From: Xanthomonas sp. DAR 35659
GTDB lineage: Bacteria > Pseudomonadota > Gammaproteobacteria > Xanthomonadales > Xanthomonadaceae
DNA length: 64,000 bases
Assembly: GCF_041242975.1 (NCBI RefSeq)
Contig: NZ_CP162488.1
Location: 5,322,001 to 5,386,000 of the forward strand
Direction: 5' to 3'
Shown here: positions 54,073 through 63,507 of the stretch, piece after piece
Layout of the letters: each line of letters starts with the position of its first letter
Numbering within the stretch: the stretch's first letter is position 1
Notes under the pieces: model-generated
The model's input: the letters and a program-made list of their open reading frames with translations, nothing else
Databases searched by the model: none
What the model was told of the DNA's origin: nothing
Position numbers and translations under genes: made by a program

Positions 54073-56904
54073 TCAGTGCAACGACAGCGCATGCGGCAGC
54101 GACAGGCGAAGGTCGATGTCCAGCAGGCGGCCGTCCGCGCTGTGCAGCAGCAGGTGGCCCGGTTGCTCGCGGACGTGCAGCAGCAGGTCCGCGGGCGCCT
54201 CCAGCGTGGCGATGCACGCGGCATCGGCGAAGCGGACCACGAAGTAGCGGCGGCGGTCGTGCAGGTGCACGCCGATCAGCATGCCCTGCTCCAGCGCGAC
54301 GAACTGCTCGCCCAGCAGCGTTTCCGCCCGCAGCTGCGGCAGCACGCAGGCGCGCTGGCCGGCCCCGTCGCGGTAGACGAACGCGACCGTGCCGTCCTCG
54401 CGCACGTCCAGCTGCGGCTGCTGGATCGCGCCGCAGCGATGCGGCAGCAGCGGCACGCCCTCCAGCAGGGCGAGATCGTCGCGCCCGCGCAGGCGCCGCT
54501 GCGGCAACGCATAGGTCCAGTCCTGCACGGTGTCGCCGGTGCGCACCAGGAACACCTCGCAGTCGGCGAAGAAGCCGGCGGCGGCGATCGGTCCCGGCAG
54601 GTCGCCGACATGCCACAGCACCTCGCCCAGGCCCTTGCCGACGTCGATCACCAGGATGCGGTCGTTCGCCACCACGGTCCAGCCGGTGCCGTTGAGCCCG
54701 GGCGCGGCGTACTGCACGGCCAGCGCACCGAGTTCGACGCTGCCGCGCGTCGCCAGGTCCAGCCGCGCGACCCGCGCGACCTGCTCGCGCGGCGCCACCG
54801 CCAGGGCCACCTGCCCGCTGGCCGCGAGCACCAGGCGGTAGGCCGGCACCGGGTAGCGCTGGGTCACCCGGCCGTGCGCGTCGAATACGGCCGCGCCGGC
54901 CTCGCCGAGGGCGACCAGATAGCGCCGGTCGGGCAGCACCGCCGCGTCGTGGATGCGTTGCAGGCCGGCGGCGGGCAGCGGGAGGTCCAGTGCCGTCTCC
55001 AGCCGCCAGAACGGCGACGGCGTGCCGGCCTGGGCGACGCGCCAGGGCGGCATGTCGCTCTTCAGGCAGGCGTCGCCGGCCAACTGCAGCAGCCGGTCCA
55101 GGTCGCTGCGCCCCAGGGGGTTGCGACCGGCGCTGCAATCGGCGGCGAGCGCCGGCAGCACGCACGCAGCCAGGCGCCGCAGCGCCGCGCTGTTGCCCTT
55201 GATCGCCAGCAGGGCATCGGCCAGGGCGGCGCGCGCGGCCGGGTCGGTGCCCGGATCGGCCAGGGCCTCGATCCTGGCCGCGTAGTGCTGCAGCGTGTCC
55301 GGCAGCAGGTTGGCGCGCTGCACCAGCGCGCGCGCCGACAGCGCGGCACCCGCCTGCTCGGCCGCGAGCAGCCAGTGCAGCGCCTGCTCGCGCGCCTCGC
55401 GCAGCGGCCACACCGCCTCGACCGCTTCCAGCCAATGGCCGCCGTCGACCAGCGCCTGGCCCCATTCCAGCCGCAGTTGCGCCGCGAGCGCGGGGTGGGC
55501 GTCCTGCAGCTGCCGCACCGCGTCGGCGAAGGCGCCATCGCGCCGCGCCACCTGGACCGCGCGCCGATGGTCGCCGGCCAGCATCAGCAGACGGATGATC
55601 AGCGCCGGCGGCATGTCCCAGCCCAGCGCCAGATCGGCGGCCTGCGCGTGGCGTTCGTGGCGGACCAGATAGTTCAGCGCCTCCTGCCGCGCATTGAGCA
55701 ATTCGGCCAGCACGAACACGGCCTCGTCGGTCCTGCCCTGGCGGTCCAGGGCGGCGAAGGCCTCGCGGTACATGCGCCGCAGGTACGCGGTCAGGTCCTC
55801 GTCCAGGCCGAGCTCGGCGCTGCGCCCGAGGCGGCCGGACAGTTGCAGGCTGTCGCGCCGGCCCGGTGCGGCGAACGCCTGGCCCATGGACGGCCCGGTC
55901 CCGTCGATCGGCAGGGCGTTGCGCAGCGCCTCGTCCAGCTCCCCACGTTCAAACATCGCCATCATGCGGCGCAGGTAGGCGCCGTGCCGGTAGCCGATCA
56001 ACCGGCCCAAGCGACTGATCGCGGCCAGCCGCGCGAGCGTGTCGCGCCAGGCGCTGGGCTGCGCGCCTGGCTGGCGCGCGGGAATGTCATCGGGCGAGGC
56101 CGCCGCCGCCGATCGTCGCGGCAGCACGCGCGACAACAGCGCCAGGGCCGCGCCCAGCACGCCCTCACGCACCACGGCCATGCCGCCGCGCGGCGCTCCC
56201 CGTGGATGCGCGCCTTGCGCAGGCACGTCACCGGGCGAGGCGGCCGCCGCCGATGGCCGCGGCAGCACACGCGACAACAGCGCCAGGGCGGCGCCCAGCA
56301 CGCCCTCGCGCACCGCGGCCATGCCGCCGCGCGGCGCGCGCGCCGGACGCGTGCCGGACACCGCGCGCAGGAAGGCCTCGCTCTCCGCGCTGCGCGGCGG
56401 GATGCGCTCGCCGAGCACGCCGCGCACGTCCTTGCCTTGCAGTTGCGCCACCTCCAGTGCCGGCGGCGGGAGGCGGCACGCGTAGGTATCGTGCAGCGCG
56501 TAGGCGTCCAGCGCGATCGCCTCGGACAGGTCCAGCCGCGTGCCCTGGTCGAAGCGCAGCCCCACCACCGCGGCGCCGGCGACCAGGCCGATATCGAGGG
56601 CCGGCAGCCCAGCCAGTTCCGCCGCTGTCAGCGGCGCCGAATACAGCGCCCCCTGCAGCCGCCGCAACGGCACCGCGCCCACGCGTTCGCACGCCAGCAC
56701 CTGCGCGCGGGCGAAGCACAGCACGTCGCCTGCTTCGAACCGGTAGGCCCGGCAGCCGGGATGCCAGGCGGCGAGCATGCGCGCCATCCGCAGCGGCGCG
56801 GGCAGGACGCCGGCGGGCCACCACAGGCCGTCCAGCGCCTGCAGGCCGCGCCACAGCGGATCGCGCACCGCACCGGCCGCGCGCGTCGCGGTCGTCTCAT
56901 CCAT
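54073..56904 (-). CDS. large bpX6-like protein of a MoxR-vWA-beta-propeller system
   Basis: A 943-residue cytoplasmic protein without signal or membrane segment. The N-terminal 200 residues (P-L-W-R-G-L-Q-A-L-D-G-L-W-W-P) and the helical middle (residues 300-600) resemble the bpX6 component of predicted ternary systems. The last 330 residues read as beta-propeller blades (Y-L-V-A-L-G-E-A-G-A-A-V-F-D and similar). A near-identical 112-base segment is tandemly duplicated at about residues 189-226 and 236-273. The ATG at 56904 overlaps the previous gene by eight bases (ATGGATGA). The function is unknown; the system is proposed from comparative genomics to act in regulated conflict or stress responses. 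Confidence 0.72.
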   Translation of the reverse strand: MDETTATRAAGAVRDPLWRGLQALDGLWWPAGVLPAPLRMARMLAAWHPGCRAYRFEAGDVLCFARAQVLACERVGAVPLRRLQGALYSAPLTAAELAGLPALDIGLVAGAAVVGLRFDQGTRLDLSEAIALDAYALHDTYACRLPPPALEVAQLQGKDVRGVLGERIPPRSAESEAFLRAVSGTRPARAPRGGMAAVREGVLGAALALLSRVLPRPSAAAASPGDVPAQGAHPRGAPRGGMAVVREGVLGAALALLSRVLPRRSAAAASPDDIPARQPGAQPSAWRDTLARLAAISRLGRLIGYRHGAYLRRMMAMFERGELDEALRNALPIDGTGPSMGQAFAAPGRRDSLQLSGRLGRSAELGLDEDLTAYLRRMYREAFAALDRQGRTDEAVFVLAELLNARQEALNYLVRHERHAQAADLALGWDMPPALIIRLLMLAGDHRRAVQVARRDGAFADAVRQLQDAHPALAAQLRLEWGQALVDGGHWLEAVEAVWPLREAREQALHWLLAAEQAGAALSARALVQRANLLPDTLQHYAARIEALADPGTDPAARAALADALLAIKGNSAALRRLAACVLPALAADCSAGRNPLGRSDLDRLLQLAGDACLKSDMPPWRVAQAGTPSPFWRLETALDLPLPAAGLQRIHDAAVLPDRRYLVALGEAGAAVFDAHGRVTQRYPVPAYRLVLAASGQVALAVAPREQVARVARLDLATRGSVELGALAVQYAAPGLNGTGWTVVANDRILVIDVGKGLGEVLWHVGDLPGPIAAAGFFADCEVFLVRTGDTVQDWTYALPQRRLRGRDDLALLEGVPLLPHRCGAIQQPQLDVREDGTVAFVYRDGAGQRACVLPQLRAETLLGEQFVALEQGMLIGVHLHDRRRYFVVRFADAACIATLEAPADLLLHVREQPGHLLLHSADGRLLDIDLRLSLPHALSLH
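56086..56338. repeat. tandem intragenic duplication inside the bpX6-like gene
   Basis: Two copies of a roughly 112-base segment start at 56086 and 56227, a period of 141 bases (47 codons), at about 90% identity by eye. The encoded repeat contains R-E-G-V-L-G-A-A-L-A-L-L-S-R-V-L-P-R, an amphipathic hydrophobic helix. The frame is kept, so the duplication is tolerated or selected. Confidence 0.85.
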
Positions 56905-58750
56905 CGCGCTCGCCTCCACGCTGCCCGCGCATGCGCAGCAGGACGCGGCGCCCGCCGTCGCCCAGGATCAGCACCTGCCCTTCCAGGTCGACCAGGGCCA
57001 CCGAGGCGCCATCGAAGGACACCGAAGCGACGCTGATGTCGCAGGGCGACTGGAACAGGATCTCCTGACCATGCTCGCCGAGCGCGACCAGCGCGCGGCG
57101 ATCCTGGCGCAGCATCAACAGCTGGCTGCGCTCGCTGCGCTGTGGATCCGGCACCAGCCCCAGCAGCTTCCAGCCCGGCGGCGGCGCCAGTTCCAGTTCG
57201 GAATAGCCGTCCTGCGGCCCGCCCTGGTACAGGCGACAGGTACGCGCGCCATCGCGCTGGCCGTCGCGGTATTCCAGGCAGACGCCGCCCTGCCACTGCC
57301 CCTCCCGCACCACCCCGCGGAACGCCAGTTGCGTCGGCCGCGATGGCGCGGTCAGCTGGGTCAGCAGTTGGGTGGTGCCCTCGCGGTGCAGGCAGCTGAT
57401 CCGCAGATGGCCCGACGCGTAGCGGGCATACACCAACCGCTGCGCATCGATCTGCTGCATCGCCAAGACCGCGTCGTCCACCAGGGCGTGGGCGGGCGTA
57501 TCGCGTCCGGGTCGGGTGCTGGCATTGGTCCACGACAGCAGCCGCCCGGCGCCATCCAGAATGACCACGCGCTGCGTCCGCGCCTGTTTCGCGCCGCCAT
57601 TGAGCCAGGCGCAGTGCAGCCAGCGCGCGGTCCCCGGCACCGCGGCGAAGACATCGGCCGGCGGCCGTTCCACGGTGAGGAAGCCCGGCATCTTCCAGAA
57701 GTACAGGCCAACCGGCATCGCCACCACGCCGGCGAACTCCTTGTGGAGGATGACGCCGCACAGCAATTCCGTCCCGGAGGTCCAGGCGCTGTAGCGCGGC
57801 GCGGCCTTCTTGTAGCGGCCCTCGCGCGGAACCTGCAGCAGGACCGCCCGCTGCTCGCCGGCCAGCGGCAGCGCCACGTAGTGGCCCGCGCTGCTGAACA
57901 ACGGGGGTTGCCGCAGCGACACCCTGCCCTGCAGCGTCTCGCCGGAGACCGCCACCGCGGGCGGCGGCGGGGCGGCGATGAAATCCCCACGCAGCAGGCG
58001 CACGGCGCAGGGCGCGGGCGGCACGGCGAGCGCCAGCTCGCGGTGCGCGTGGCCGGTGCCGATCGCCACGCGCAAACGCCCGTCGAAGTCCTGCCGCACC
58101 GCCACGCTGTGGTCGCCCATGCCGGCGCCCTGCTGGCTGGCGGCGATCCACCAGCGCTCGCTGGCGGCCTGGCCGCTGTCGCTCAGATATGCGCGCCAGG
58201 CGCTGCGCTCGGCATCGGTCGCCGGCTGGTGGGTGCGCGCCTGCAGCAGGGCGCGCAAGGCATCGGGCGCGTCCGCGGACTGCACCTCGCCCGGCCGCTG
58301 CAGCACGCCCCAGGCGAAACGCGCACCGGCGGCCTGCGCGCGGCGCGCCAGCAGGATCCACATCGCCACGTGCAGCAGGCGCGGCGCACCGCGCTGGGCG
58401 GGGCCGGCGTCGAACAGCGCCAGGACCAGGGCGTCGCTCTGGCGTTGCACCAGCTTCGGCGCCAGGAACAGGTGTTCGTGGTGCGCGGCGCGGCGCAGGA
58501 ACTCGTCCGGCAGCAGGTCGGCCACGGCCCATTCGCTCAACAGCAGGCGCGCGTAGGGTCCGCGCCGGCGCAGGTCGTCGATGCCGTCGGGGTCGGCGGC
58601 GCCGTGCTGCATCCGCGCCGCGCCGCGGCCGAGCAGCGGTTCCAGGCGCACCAGCCAGTCGCCGAGCATCGCCGCGATGTCCGGGTCGAACCAGGCCAAC
58701 CAGGCGTGCCATGGCTGCAGCGCCGGCGGCAACGGCAGCGTCGCGCTCAT
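56897..58750 (-). CDS. vWA-like/beta-propeller protein of the ternary system
   Basis: A 617-residue cytoplasmic protein. The first 200 residues read like a degenerate von Willebrand A domain: L-V-L-A-L-F-D-A-G-P sits where a MIDAS Asp-x-Ser-x-Ser is expected, followed by P-R-L-L-H-V-A-M-W-I-L-L-A-R-R and W-G-V-L-Q. Metal binding is probably lost. The remainder shows repeated strands like a beta-propeller (V-V-I-L-D-G-A-G-R-L-L-S-W and V-D-L-E-G-Q-V-L-I-L-G-D). The ATG at 58750 overlaps the upstream stop (ATGA). Assignment is by architecture and neighbours. Confidence 0.65.
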   Translation of the reverse strand: MSATLPLPPALQPWHAWLAWFDPDIAAMLGDWLVRLEPLLGRGAARMQHGAADPDGIDDLRRRGPYARLLLSEWAVADLLPDEFLRRAAHHEHLFLAPKLVQRQSDALVLALFDAGPAQRGAPRLLHVAMWILLARRAQAAGARFAWGVLQRPGEVQSADAPDALRALLQARTHQPATDAERSAWRAYLSDSGQAASERWWIAASQQGAGMGDHSVAVRQDFDGRLRVAIGTGHAHRELALAVPPAPCAVRLLRGDFIAAPPPPAVAVSGETLQGRVSLRQPPLFSSAGHYVALPLAGEQRAVLLQVPREGRYKKAAPRYSAWTSGTELLCGVILHKEFAGVVAMPVGLYFWKMPGFLTVERPPADVFAAVPGTARWLHCAWLNGGAKQARTQRVVILDGAGRLLSWTNASTRPGRDTPAHALVDDAVLAMQQIDAQRLVYARYASGHLRISCLHREGTTQLLTQLTAPSRPTQLAFRGVVREGQWQGGVCLEYRDGQRDGARTCRLYQGGPQDGYSELELAPPPGWKLLGLVPDPQRSERSQLLMLRQDRRALVALGEHGQEILFQSPCDISVASVSFDGASVALVDLEGQVLILGDGGRRVLLRMRGQRGGERDG

Positions 58751-59157
58751 GCGGCCCAGCGCCGGCGAATCTGCTCCACCAGCGGCGCGCCGAGCGGCAG
58801 CAGGCGGTGCAGCGGCACCAGCGCCGCCGGTGCGGGCAGCAGCAGCCAGGGCGGTTCGGGATGGCGGCGCGCGACGGCCTGCGCCAGCAGATCCAGCGGG
58901 AGGTCCGGGCGCTGCGCGGTCGGCAGCCACAGCGCCGGCGCCTCCGGGCGCGGGGCGATGTACAGCACGCCGTCGATCCATGGCAATGCCGATGCCGGTC
59001 CGGTCACGACCAGCAGCGCGTCGCTGGCCGTCGCCATCAGCGCGTCCGCCGCCGCGCCGCGCGCGGCACGCTCCAGCAGGTCGCGCGCGCAGGGGCCCAC
59101 GCCCACGACGCCCTGCGGCGACGGCGGCGCGGGATCGTCGCGCCACGACCAGATCAT
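58747..59157 (-). CDS. small bpX-type protein of the ternary system
   Basis: A 136-residue protein with a W-S-W-R-D-D N-terminus, the hydrophobic strand A-L-L-V-V-T-G and a pattern W-I-D-G-V-L-Y-I-A-P-R-P-E-A-P-A-L-W-L-P-T. This suits the small adaptor-like bpX components (bpX5-like) that lie between MoxR and the vWA protein. It overlaps both neighbours by four bases (ATGA at each end), so all four genes are made together. I cannot assign a biochemical role. Confidence 0.6.
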   Translation of the reverse strand: MIWSWRDDPAPPSPQGVVGVGPCARDLLERAARGAAADALMATASDALLVVTGPASALPWIDGVLYIAPRPEAPALWLPTAQRPDLPLDLLAQAVARRHPEPPWLLLPAPAALVPLHRLLPLGAPLVEQIRRRWAA

Positions 59158-60284
59158 GCGGCGGCGCCGATCCGCTCGATCAGGCGCGCACGCGCGGCCG
59201 CAAGCTCATGCGGCATGGAGGCTGCGGTGAAGTTGGCGTCGATCTCGCGCAACACCGCGTCGGCCGCGGCCCGCGCGTCGGCACCCGCATCGGCATCGTC
59301 GGCCAGGCAGCGCTGGGCGGCCTCGAGCAGCCGCGCCACGCGCGACAGCGGCTGCAACGCCGCCTGCTCCACCGCGGCGAGCAAGGTCGGGTTGGCGGCC
59401 AGCGCCAGGGTGTCGCGCAGCGCGTCCTGCGCGGTGGCCTGCGCCTCGCGCGTCGGCATCACGTAGAACAGCGGCCACAGGTCCGCCTCGGTGGCGACGC
59501 TGCGCCCGGCCAGCACGGTGGCCGCCGCCACCAGGCGTTGCGTCTTGACGATGCGGCGGTCGGACAAGGCCAGCCCCGCCGCGCGCAAAGTGCGAACCGC
59601 CTGCGCCAGGGCGCTGCGCGCCTCGTCCATCCGCACCTGCCGCACCTGTCCGGCGAGCAGGTCCAGGTCGGCCAGGTCGGCCACATGCAGCACCTCGGTA
59701 CGCTCGGCCTGCCAGCCGCCGGCCAGCAAGGCTTCCAACTGATGATCCGGCACCGCGTCGACGAACAGGTGCAGCAGGAAGCGGTCGGCGAAGGCCGCCA
59801 GCGACGCGTCCTCGGGCAGCGCGTTGGCCGCGCCCACGCACAGGCGCAGCGGGCAGGCCAGGTCGGTGTGGCCGCGCCGGAAGCGGCGTTCGTTCAACAC
59901 GCCGAGCAAGGTGTTGAGGATGGCGGTCGAGCCCAGGAACACCTCGTCGAGGAAGGCGATCTCCGCCTCCGGCAACATGCCGGCCACGTCGGTTTCGACC
60001 AGGCCCTCGCGCAGCTTGCGCAGGTCCACCGGCCCGAACAGCTCGGACGGTTCGGTGAAGCGACCCAGCAGGTATTCGAAGTAGCGGCCGCCGAGGGCGG
60101 CGGCCACGCGCCTGACCACGGCGCTCTTGGCCGTCCCGGGCGGACCGACGATCAACAGGTGTTCTTCGGCGATCGCCGCCAGCACCATCAACTCGGCGAG
60201 CTGGTGGCGCTCGACCAGGCCGGTCGTGGCGGAATGGACGGCCGCGCGGACGCGCGCGGCGGCGGATGCGATGGACGAGGGCAT
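59154..60284 (-). CDS. MoxR-type AAA+ ATPase
   Basis: A 376-residue MoxR/RavA-class AAA+ ATPase and the first gene of the four-gene operon. Walker A is G-P-P-G-T-A-K-S at 47-54, Walker B is E-I-A-F-L-D-E-V near 108-115, and sensor 1 is G-A-A-N at 151-154. The N-E-R-R-F segment matches the MoxR pore-proximal region. MoxR ATPases usually act as chaperones with a vWA partner, here presumably the degenerate vWA protein two genes downstream. The ATG at 60284 is chosen; an ATG 14 codons upstream exists but gives an Arg-rich extension. Confidence 0.88.
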   Translation of the reverse strand: MPSSIASAAARVRAAVHSATTGLVERHQLAELMVLAAIAEEHLLIVGPPGTAKSAVVRRVAAALGGRYFEYLLGRFTEPSELFGPVDLRKLREGLVETDVAGMLPEAEIAFLDEVFLGSTAILNTLLGVLNERRFRRGHTDLACPLRLCVGAANALPEDASLAAFADRFLLHLFVDAVPDHQLEALLAGGWQAERTEVLHVADLADLDLLAGQVRQVRMDEARSALAQAVRTLRAAGLALSDRRIVKTQRLVAAATVLAGRSVATEADLWPLFYVMPTREAQATAQDALRDTLALAANPTLLAAVEQAALQPLSRVARLLEAAQRCLADDADAGADARAAADAVLREIDANFTAASMPHELAAARARLIERIGAAA

Positions 60285-60547
60285 GCGGGCTGTCGAAGAG
60301 GCGCGCCGTGCGCGGGACATCCGCACGGAGCGCGAAAAAGGATCCGCCGCACTTTAGATCAATTCCAATGCAGCGCAAACCGCGCGGGCGCGCATGGCAT
60401 GTCGGCAGGCGCGGGGCATCCGGACTCCGGACGCGAGCCGCTTCGGTGAGCCTTGCGCTGCTGGGCAAAGCGGCGTCGCCGATCCGCGCCGATGTGGTGC
60501 ACCGGCGTCGCCGACGCCGGCCTGCGCGCCACCGCGCGCGGCAGCGC
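60285..60547. other. gap between the GspE-like gene and the bpX operon
   Basis: This 263-base gap is upstream of the MoxR gene and downstream of the ATPase gene (both leftward), so it should hold the bpX operon promoter. No strong hairpin or operator was found; a local AT-rich stretch (AAAAAGGATCC...TTTAGATCAATTCC, 60338-60368) is the best promoter candidate. Confidence 0.45.
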
Positions 60548-62368
60548 TCACTCCCGCGGCGGCAGCACCGACAGCACTTCCTCGATGGTGGTCAGCCCGG
60601 CGGCGACCTTTTCCAGGCCGGCGCGGCGCAACGTGCGCACGCCTTCGGCCTGGGCGGCACGGCTGAAGCCGGCCAGGTCCATGTCGGCGCGGATCAGGCT
60701 GCGCAGGCGCGGCGTCACCGGCAGCAGTTCGTACAGGCCGACCCGGCCCAGGTAGCCGGTGCGGCGGCACTCCAGGCAGCCGACCGGGGCATGCGGCTGC
60801 AGGTCCTCCGGCAGTGCTTCGCCGGGCTCGCGCAGCGCGTCCCAGGCGGCCGCGTCCAGCGGGTGCGGGCGCTTGCAGTGGCTGCACAGGGTGCGCACCA
60901 GGCGCTGCGCCAGCACGCCGTTGAGGGTGGAGGCGACCAGGTAGTGCGGCACGCCCAGGTCGAGCAGGCGGGTGATCGCCGAGGGCGCGTCGTTGGTGTG
61001 CAGGGTGGACAGCACCAGATGCCCGGTCAACGAGGCCTGCACCGCCATCTGCGCGGTCTCCAGGTCGCGGATCTCGCCGATCATGATGATGTCCGGGTCC
61101 TGCCGCAGCAGGGTGCGCACGCCGCTGGCGAAGTCCAGGTCGATGTTGGTCTGCACCTGCATCTGGTTGAACTCCGGCGCGATCATCTCGATCGGGTCCT
61201 CCACGCTGCACACGTTCACGTCCGGCGTGGCCAGGCGCTTGAGCGTGGAGTACAGCGTGGTGGTCTTGCCCGAGCCGGTGGGGCCGGTGACCAGCACGAT
61301 GCCGTGCGGGCGCTCGACCAGCGCCGCCCAGCCGGCCGCCTCCTGCGCGCTGAAGCCGAGCTGGTCCACGCTCTTGAACGCCGCGTCCGGGTCGAAGATG
61401 CGCATCACGCACTTCTCGCCGAAGGCGGTGGGCATGGTCGACAGGCGCATCTCGGTCTCGCGCCCGCCCGGCGAGCGGGTCTTGATGCGCCCGTCCTGCG
61501 GGCGGCGCCGCTCGGCCAGGTCCATGCGCCCGAGCACCTTGATGCGGCTGACGATGGCGGTCATCACCGCCGGCGGCACTTCCAGCACCTTGTGCAGCAC
61601 GCCGTCGATGCGGAAGCGCATGCGCCCGGCCTCGCGCCGCGGCTCCAGGTGGATGTCGCTGGCGCGCTGCTCGTAGGCGTACTGCAGCAGCCAGTCGACG
61701 ATGTGCACGATGTGGTGGTCGTCGGCGTTGACGTCGCCACCGCGGCCCAGTTCCACCAACTGCTCGAAGCTGGGCAGGCCGCTGCTCTGCTCGGTGCGCC
61801 CGTCCTTGGCGCCGCGCACCGAGCGGGTCACGCCGAAGAACTCCATCGTGTAGCGATGCAGGTCCAGCGGATTGACCACCGCGATCTCGATGCGGCGCCG
61901 CGCCAGGTGCTGCACGTCGCCCAGCCAGTCCAGCGCCAGCGGCTCGCTGGTCGCCACCAGCAGGCGCTCGGCGTCCAGCGCCAGCGGCAGGATGCGGTGG
62001 CGGCGCGCATAGGCGTGCGAGACCACCGCGGTGGCCGCGGCCACGTCGACCCGGGTCGGGTCGATGCGCAGGTAGCGCAGGCCGCAGCGCTGCGCCAGCC
62101 ATTCGGTCAGCCGCTCCAGGCCCAGCTCGCTGCCGGGCGGACGCGTGGCCGCCAGTTTCAGGTTGGACAGCAGCACCAGCGGATGCACGTCGCTGGCGGT
62201 GCGCGTGGACTGCACCGAGAACTGCATGCGCCCGCGCTCGGCCGGCGCGACCAGGCCGTCGGCGAGCAATGCCGCGGCCACGCGCTCGAAACTCAGCCGC
62301 CCCGGCGGCAGGGACACCGTGGCGGGTGCGGGCGCGGCGGGCGGCTGCGCGGCGGGTCGCGAATCCAT
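60548..62368 (-). CDS. GspE/PilB-family type II/IV secretion ATPase
   Basis: A 606-residue hexameric ATPase of the GspE/PilB class. The N-terminal 180 residues form an N1-type domain (N-x-L-x-L-D-E-like segments are weak). The central domain contains D-W-L-L-Q-Y-A-Y-E-Q-R-A-S-D-I-H. Walker A is G-P-T-G-S-G-K-T at 362-369, the Asp box follows, and the Walker B region is I-G-E-I-R-D. A tetracysteine zinc motif (C-S-H-C and later C-L-E-C) is present, as in GspE. No other pilus or secretion gene lies nearby, so its partners must be elsewhere. It is divergent from glyQ across 75 bases. Confidence 0.9.
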   Translation of the reverse strand: MDSRPAAQPPAAPAPATVSLPPGRLSFERVAAALLADGLVAPAERGRMQFSVQSTRTASDVHPLVLLSNLKLAATRPPGSELGLERLTEWLAQRCGLRYLRIDPTRVDVAAATAVVSHAYARRHRILPLALDAERLLVATSEPLALDWLGDVQHLARRRIEIAVVNPLDLHRYTMEFFGVTRSVRGAKDGRTEQSSGLPSFEQLVELGRGGDVNADDHHIVHIVDWLLQYAYEQRASDIHLEPRREAGRMRFRIDGVLHKVLEVPPAVMTAIVSRIKVLGRMDLAERRRPQDGRIKTRSPGGRETEMRLSTMPTAFGEKCVMRIFDPDAAFKSVDQLGFSAQEAAGWAALVERPHGIVLVTGPTGSGKTTTLYSTLKRLATPDVNVCSVEDPIEMIAPEFNQMQVQTNIDLDFASGVRTLLRQDPDIIMIGEIRDLETAQMAVQASLTGHLVLSTLHTNDAPSAITRLLDLGVPHYLVASTLNGVLAQRLVRTLCSHCKRPHPLDAAAWDALREPGEALPEDLQPHAPVGCLECRRTGYLGRVGLYELLPVTPRLRSLIRADMDLAGFSRAAQAEGVRTLRRAGLEKVAAGLTTIEEVLSVLPPRE

Positions 62369-62443
62369 GGTCAGGTCCGGTGCGCGGAAGTCCCCGCAAG
62401 TCGGTCGCTATACTAGCGCACCCCCTTTGCCGGCCTTCGCTGC

Positions 62444-63352
<909 letters not shown>

Positions 63353-63358
63353 CCAAAG

Positions 63359-63485
63359 CCCCTCTCCCGCCGGGAGAGGGGTTGGGGTGAGGGTACGCCG
63401 GCACGCATCGCCGGCTGCTCCGACTCCCCAGGCGCCCGCACCCTCATCCGCCCCTTCGGGGCACCTTCTCCCACAGGGAGAAGGA
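63359..63485. repeat. composite GC-rich repeat between glyQ and glyS
   Basis: Three hairpins follow one another: CCCCTCTCCCG/CGGGAGAGGGG (63359-63381), GCCCC/GGGGC around TTC (about 63449-63462) and CCTTCTCCC/GGGAGAAGG (about 63463-63484). The first matches the intercistronic element at 8651-8669. These are typical scattered repeats of this genus and may affect message stability between the two subunit genes. Confidence 0.75.
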
Positions 63486-63507
63486 ACCGCTAAGCAAGGT
63501 CTGACAC

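Noticed and set aside
54052-57036. A 994-codon rightward frame opposite the bpX6-like gene
   Set aside because: The leftward frame has propeller-like blades and an overlapping operon structure; the rightward one is a shadow.
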